Assembly (NCBI RefSeq): GCF_964340395.1
Contig: NC_135557.1
Location: 12,039,546 to 12,103,545 of the forward strand
Direction: 5' to 3'
DNA length: 64,000 nucleotides
DNA from: Glandiceps talaboti
Taxonomy: Eukaryota; Hemichordata; Enteropneusta; Spengelidae
Below the pieces are notes generated by a model, which saw only the letters and a program-made list of their open reading frames with translations, was not told the origin of the DNA and ran no database searches. The first letter of the stretch is position 1. Every line of letters begins with the position of its first letter. The translations under genes and the position numbers were made by a program. Below are positions 59,922 through 64,000 of this stretch, piece after piece.

Positions 59922-60008
59922 ACTCCTGCTACACCAACACAGCATATCGCTGATGCATGGAAAGTTATTCAGGATTTCGCAACTCAAATTGTGGCAGAAG
60001 ATGCATAA
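59922..60008 (+). pseudogene. Duplicated tail of the last DDC-like exon
   Basis: It encodes TPATPTQHIADAWKVIQDFA then TQIVAEDA and a stop, aligning with the last 28 codons of the intact gene (TPATTTQHITDAWKVIQDFA...). The match starts abruptly in mid-exon and continues past the stop into non-coding DNA to about 60940 (equivalent to 40618-41220). It is therefore a genomic duplication and not a retrocopy. It has no upstream exons and is not functional. Confidence 0.85.
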
Positions 60009-60940
60009 TTTTATTTCGTGATATTCTATGGACAGTCTTCAGGTAAAGATGTTCCTACACATCGAACAAATGTCTTGGTTGACGGATCGGAGATAAAATA
60101 AAGTGAAATGCGTCATTCCTAAATCTTATCCATATTCAAATCCCACCAAGCACTCACACTTGGTTACAGTTACTTACTTACACTTGGTTATCATCACACC
60201 ATTATAGCGAATTCAGCTAAATTAGCCAAATATCACATTAGTTGATCGAAGGACATATATAGTAGCAAAATACTTCAAACAAAAGTTCCACAATGGACAT
60301 TAGACTGTCAACAGTCGTTCGTGCCTTTTTGCTACGTTTTATCTAAAATCAAAGTCGTCGCCTCGCTGCGATCCGGAGCAATACTATAACCGCTTACTGA
60401 TCAGCGAGTGCCGGATTCGGCACTCACAGTTCGTGTCTTCGGCAATCGCAGTTCCTATTAGTACGCATAGTATGTCAGTGCTACGGAGCGAGGCGACGAC
60501 TTTGTTTTAGATGAAACCACAGACAAGTATGGTTAGTTATCTGTGATGAAACGTAGTAAAAAAGGCACGAACGACTGTCGACAGTCTAAATGAGCATGTA
60601 CACACTGCAAATTCAAAACATGACACACAACTACAGTGGCAAACCAACCAGAGTTATCAGTTTACAGCTCAGTTCCATAACCATACGGTAGTTCAAAAGT
60701 ACAACTTTCGGGGGGGGGAAAGGGTGAAATCTAAATACTGTACTTCTGTTTAACAAGTGCCAGAAATATCACAATTTCAACCATTGTCCAAGTTTGTTGC
60801 ACATTTAAAGTATCCAATTTCTTTTTGCAATGAAAGAATCGACAGTTTGTAATATGAGCAATGTATGATTATGTGATCTTGCCATACGCCCTCTACGACA
60901 GTATTATATGATAATTTCGTTTTTATGTTTTGTTTTAATC
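60009..60940. repeat. Duplicated 3' flank of the DDC-like gene
   Basis: Follows 40618-41220 with many substitutions ('gcttaattttattt', 'cgccctctacgacagtatta' and the AATAAA are shared). It is interrupted by a hairpin transposon at 60303-60586. Confidence 0.8.
60303..60586. mobile_element. MITE with about 42-bp terminal inverted repeats and TA target duplication
   Basis: Left end 'gactgtcaacagtcgttcgt', right end the inverse of 'gactgtcgacagtcgttcgt'. Further in, 'gtcgtcgcctcgct' pairs with 'agcgaggcgacgac'. TA flanks both sides (60301-60302 and 60587-60588). The paralogous DNA near 40880 lacks the insertion, giving a natural empty site. TA duplication and the short length fit a Tc1/mariner-type non-autonomous element. 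Confidence 0.85.
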
Positions 60941-61129
60941 TCTTCAGTACCATGCACGCCGGGTGTCATTGAAATGATGACTAAAACCAATCAACTTCTC
61001 AACTTGTGTTTTTAATTTTGATTATGTCCCTAGTAAAAATTGGTATATGTGAATTTCCGTTAAAGTAGTGGATAACTGAGCTAACTGTTTAGTTTGAGAA
61101 ATCTAAACCCCATGCTCATCACTTAGCGA

Positions 61130-61910
61130 TATTTAGTCTAAATATAGGTGTCTGTCGGTAGGTGTGCTGTGTACGCTGGTGACAATATTTTCGTTTTGTA
61201 TTGGTTTTTTTTGTTGACAATGAGAAATTTTAGTTTTTGTTGAGTACCGGAATTCTATTTGTATCTGTGGATGTATTGAGGTCCGCTAGTTCCTTGCAGT
61301 TATCCAGATCTTGTATTGTGTGTGTCCATACGTCCCAGACGTCATCTACATATCTGTACCAATGTAATGGTTTCTTCGGGGATTTGTTGAGAAGTTATTT
61401 TTCTTATTCACCCATGTATGTACATGCATAGTTCATGCCAAGTTTTGAGCCGATTGCAGTGCCTTGTGTTTGTATATACTGTTCTCCTGAAAATTCAAAA
61501 TAATTGTTTTTCTAGTACCAGATCTATGGCTTCCATTATATCACTCGTTGGTGGTGTTTGCACGTGACGGTTGTCGAGTGCTTGTTTGCAGGCTGCCATG
61601 CCCTCGCTCCGTCCTCGGTACACTTGGATATAGGGCGCGAACACCCATGCAAAAGAGGATGACTCCCTCAGGAAGTGTTCCTCTGATTTCCTTCTGTATC
61701 CTTTTCAGGAAATGGGATGTTTCTCTAATCTGGCGGTCGAGTTGTGTAACATTTTTCTTCGGGGTATTCAGCAAGTTTTTCTGTTGCGTGTCCTATTCCA
61801 CTAATGATGGCATTGGGTAGTCTGGTTTGTATATATGGGAGGTTGGGGGTTATACCTCTCTTAGACCACCATTCACCAGGAAGTACAAGCTCTAATTCAC
61901 CATTCACTAG
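61130..61910 (-). pseudogene. Decayed Penelope-like retroelement reverse transcriptase
   Basis: Minus-strand pieces in order: GVRALYPSVPR (LDVxxLYxSVP-type motif), IEAIDLVLEKQLFEF, YIQTQGTAIGSKLGMNYACT (the QxxGTAxGxxxxxxYA motif of Penelope-like elements, near 61448-61480) and YRYVDDVWDVW (catalytic YVDD, near 61327-61359). They are separated by frameshifts and stops. No GIY-YIG endonuclease is visible. The YIQTQGTAIG box points to Penelope-like elements and away from LINEs; the identification is from memory of the motif. Confidence 0.7.
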
Positions 61911-62076
61911 TAACTCTAGCTATCAAATCACGTTCGCCAAATATTAATGTAATTCCCCATTCACCAATAAATCTTGTGTAAATTCAGCAATATCAAATAA
62001 AACATACACTTTTATCATAGTTAGACTAGCTTTTAAGCCTAGTCAAACTATGGCAAATGTTGATATTCTAATGGAA

Positions 62077-62121
62077 TGTTAACATTACATTACATTACAT
62101 TACATTACATTACATTACATT
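62077..62121. repeat. (ACATT)n microsatellite
   Basis: Eight or so ACATT units followed by a short GGAT tract at about 62134-62150. Confidence 0.9.
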
Positions 62122-62159
62122 CACTGTACATGTATGGATGGATGGATGGATTTGGAATG

Positions 62160-63440
62160 TAGATCAAAGACGTGTACATATGAGTTAGAGGCCAACCTGG
62201 GGGTTTCTGGAGATTTCTGGTCAGCTTCTCGGACCTGGGGGAGAGGGTTGATTTTTCTATCTACCTGACAAAAACATGATACCCCCCCCCCCCCATCATA
62301 TTCACGTTGGGTATCTGATCGTGACTCTCGCATCAGCATATACTTTATGAAACAGCGCCATCATGTAATTAGCGACTATGTATACACAGGGGTGAAATAT
62401 GTATTTTAAGTTTAATCGGTAGGTGGAAAGACTTGTACACGAATGGTTATATGTACATCTCTCATGGGGAGGGGGTTCTAGAGGCGGTCTCCCTAGAAGG
62501 TCTGGACGTCTTTGACTCTTTAAGCCAATTTTTAGTTCATTCAGATCATTTCCGGCATTCATTTTCAAGCTTTACAAAAGAGCCCCAACATGTAATTAGC
62601 AACTAACAAAATTAATAGCATCTCTTGAGCGTAAAAGGTAGGGGTGTGGGGAGATTTCGAGCCGGAGATACTTCCACGTACCTTTCAATGGGGAGAGTTT
62701 CTTTGATTAAGGCAATTTGTAGTCTACGGTAAGCAATAAGTTCACAGTTGCAAAAGAATTCTAACAACATTCTAAATTTAGCAAGTAATATTTATGCATA
62801 TGGTTAGCGCGTTCAAGGAAAATTTAATAACATCATGAAAATAAAAGTCTGGTACGTGCATCTGATTGTTTGTTGAATGAGTACCTCATTCATTTGGGGA
62901 TGAGGGAGTCCGTGGGAGCCTTTTAGGTAATAACCTCACAATTTTAAAAAACTTAAAGTTAATATAAGTTTCGCATGTCACATAAAAATTGTAATGTCTA
63001 TAAAAACTCTTGTATAGTGGCACTACTATTGCAGGTAGTAAAAGTCACTTTGCTACGTTAGAGACCTCGAGGTGCCTACTGTGCATATAGAAACTGGAAT
63101 CTGATTATATGTGGTGATTTGTAGCCTCAATAACATGTATAACGGCGTATGCGAAATTTTTATGGTGCACACTGATTTAGTGAATGTAGCTACATACATG
63201 TATACGAAAATAACAATGCTGGCGGAATACTAACACCCCCCCCCCCCCGCTACCATACACGGCTTGTTGTCTTTTGTTATTCTGTTAACTGATACCTGGT
63301 TGGACAATAAATCTGTGATTTCTAAAGAACGTTCGTAAGAACCAATAAAAAACTCTGTATTTAAATGTTTAGATTAGAGGAAGTAAACATCGATCAGACC
63401 ACAATATGGTCATTCAAAGAGAACCGGGTCAGAAGTCGCG
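62160..63440. other. Spacer with no recognised gene
   Basis: Two minus-strand frames of 72 and 88 codons (62121-62568) have no domain signature. C homopolymers occur at about 62281-62294 and 63235-63248. I see nothing else to annotate. Confidence 0.4.
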
Positions 63441-63665
63441 CGTCGAGCATCCAGTTGAGGTTGATTCACAATTCCATTCAAACAAAATTGTGTCATTCAC
63501 GATCGAGTCACGCGTTTAATTTATAAGCATTCACCATTCATATTCGAAGATAACGATCATTCACCAGTGATGTCATATTTACCAATTCACCATTTACGCG
63601 TTTAAAAAAGATACGTTCAGCATTTACGCGTTAAGATATTAACGATTCACCATCCACGCGTTAGG
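63440..63665. repeat. Minisatellite with ACGCGT and ATTCACCA words
   Basis: Degenerate units of about 30 bp, each ending in ACGCGTT ('catttacgcgtttaa', 'catttacgcgttaaga', 'catccacgcgttagg') and opening with 'attcacca'. Related ATTCACCA words occur at 61868-61980. Confidence 0.6.
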
Positions 63666-64000
63666 TAGAACCCCCCCCCCCCCCGTTATATCTTAATACA
63701 AGATATGGGTTCATTCAATTGTTAAGTGGTAGTTACCTATGCTTCAGTAAGTAGAACTCCATTAGCTAGTGACTTTAAATACACAGTACAAAATCCATCC
63801 AAAACATATACACTTGCCTGTGGCCATTTCAGGCAAAACGGTGGATATAAATAGCATGCTTTCAGTCTCTACATAACATATGTCTTTTCGACCATCTGGC
63901 ATTTAAATATAATAAATCACATTATAGTGTGCTCTAATATTGTTTGAGCGACAGCCTAATTGATTACATCTGATCAGAAGTTAAAATCACCATTGTTGTA
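63666..64000. other. Window end, no recognised feature
   Basis: A C homopolymer at about 63670-63684, then AT-rich DNA with no frame or repeat that I can support. Confidence 0.4.

Overview
This is a window of animal nuclear DNA. Its genes are split into small exons with GT-AG introns, and the spacers and introns are AT-rich and packed with microsatellites, hairpin-type DNA transposon remnants, LINE fragments and a Penelope-like retroelement fragment. There is no operon structure, and almost all long open frames are translations of tetranucleotide repeats. The gene families suggest an invertebrate bilaterian, probably marine, but I cannot name the species or the phylum with confidence.

Three multi-exon genes can be assembled by hand with matching splice phases. 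(1) On the plus strand at 8380-15137, a six-exon gene encodes a 186-residue secreted protein: signal peptide, two sushi (CCP) domains, a short acidic/Thr stalk and a hydrophobic C-terminal tail that looks like a GPI-anchor signal. (2) On the plus strand at 28902-40617, a 13-exon gene encodes a 549-residue group II PLP decarboxylase of the aromatic-L-amino-acid decarboxylase (DDC) family. (3) On the minus strand at 52117-45207, a four-exon gene encodes a 303-residue secreted protein of unknown family.

The most interesting gene is the DDC relative. The PLP lysine and most cofactor contacts are kept. However, the residues that separate decarboxylases from aromatic acetaldehyde synthases are all changed: human Tyr79/Phe80/His192/Tyr332 correspond here to Phe151/Tyr152/Asn264/Phe404. 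The first three match the insect DOPA-acetaldehyde synthase pattern and the fourth matches the plant one. The protein also carries an unusual N-terminal extension of about 72 residues with a CxxC-x17-CxxC (zinc-ribbon-like) motif.

Layout: 1-5035 and 17481-26040 are two copies of one duplicated block. Each carries a tandem repeat of about 1.8-1.9 kb units, two units in the left copy and four in the right, and they flank the sushi gene. The DDC-like gene is flanked by an inverted repeat (28200-29430 against 41860-43450); its right arm holds a broken copy of coding exon 1. A second fragment, the end of the last exon plus about 0.9 kb of downstream DNA, lies at 59922-60940, next to a dead LINE reverse transcriptase and split by a short hairpin transposon. 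The region 52400-58465, upstream of the minus-strand gene, is repeated copies of that gene's intron-1 DNA separated by huge (ATGT)n arrays, including a palindrome of about 1.4 kb. The last 3 kb hold a decayed Penelope-like element, minisatellites and no recognisable gene.
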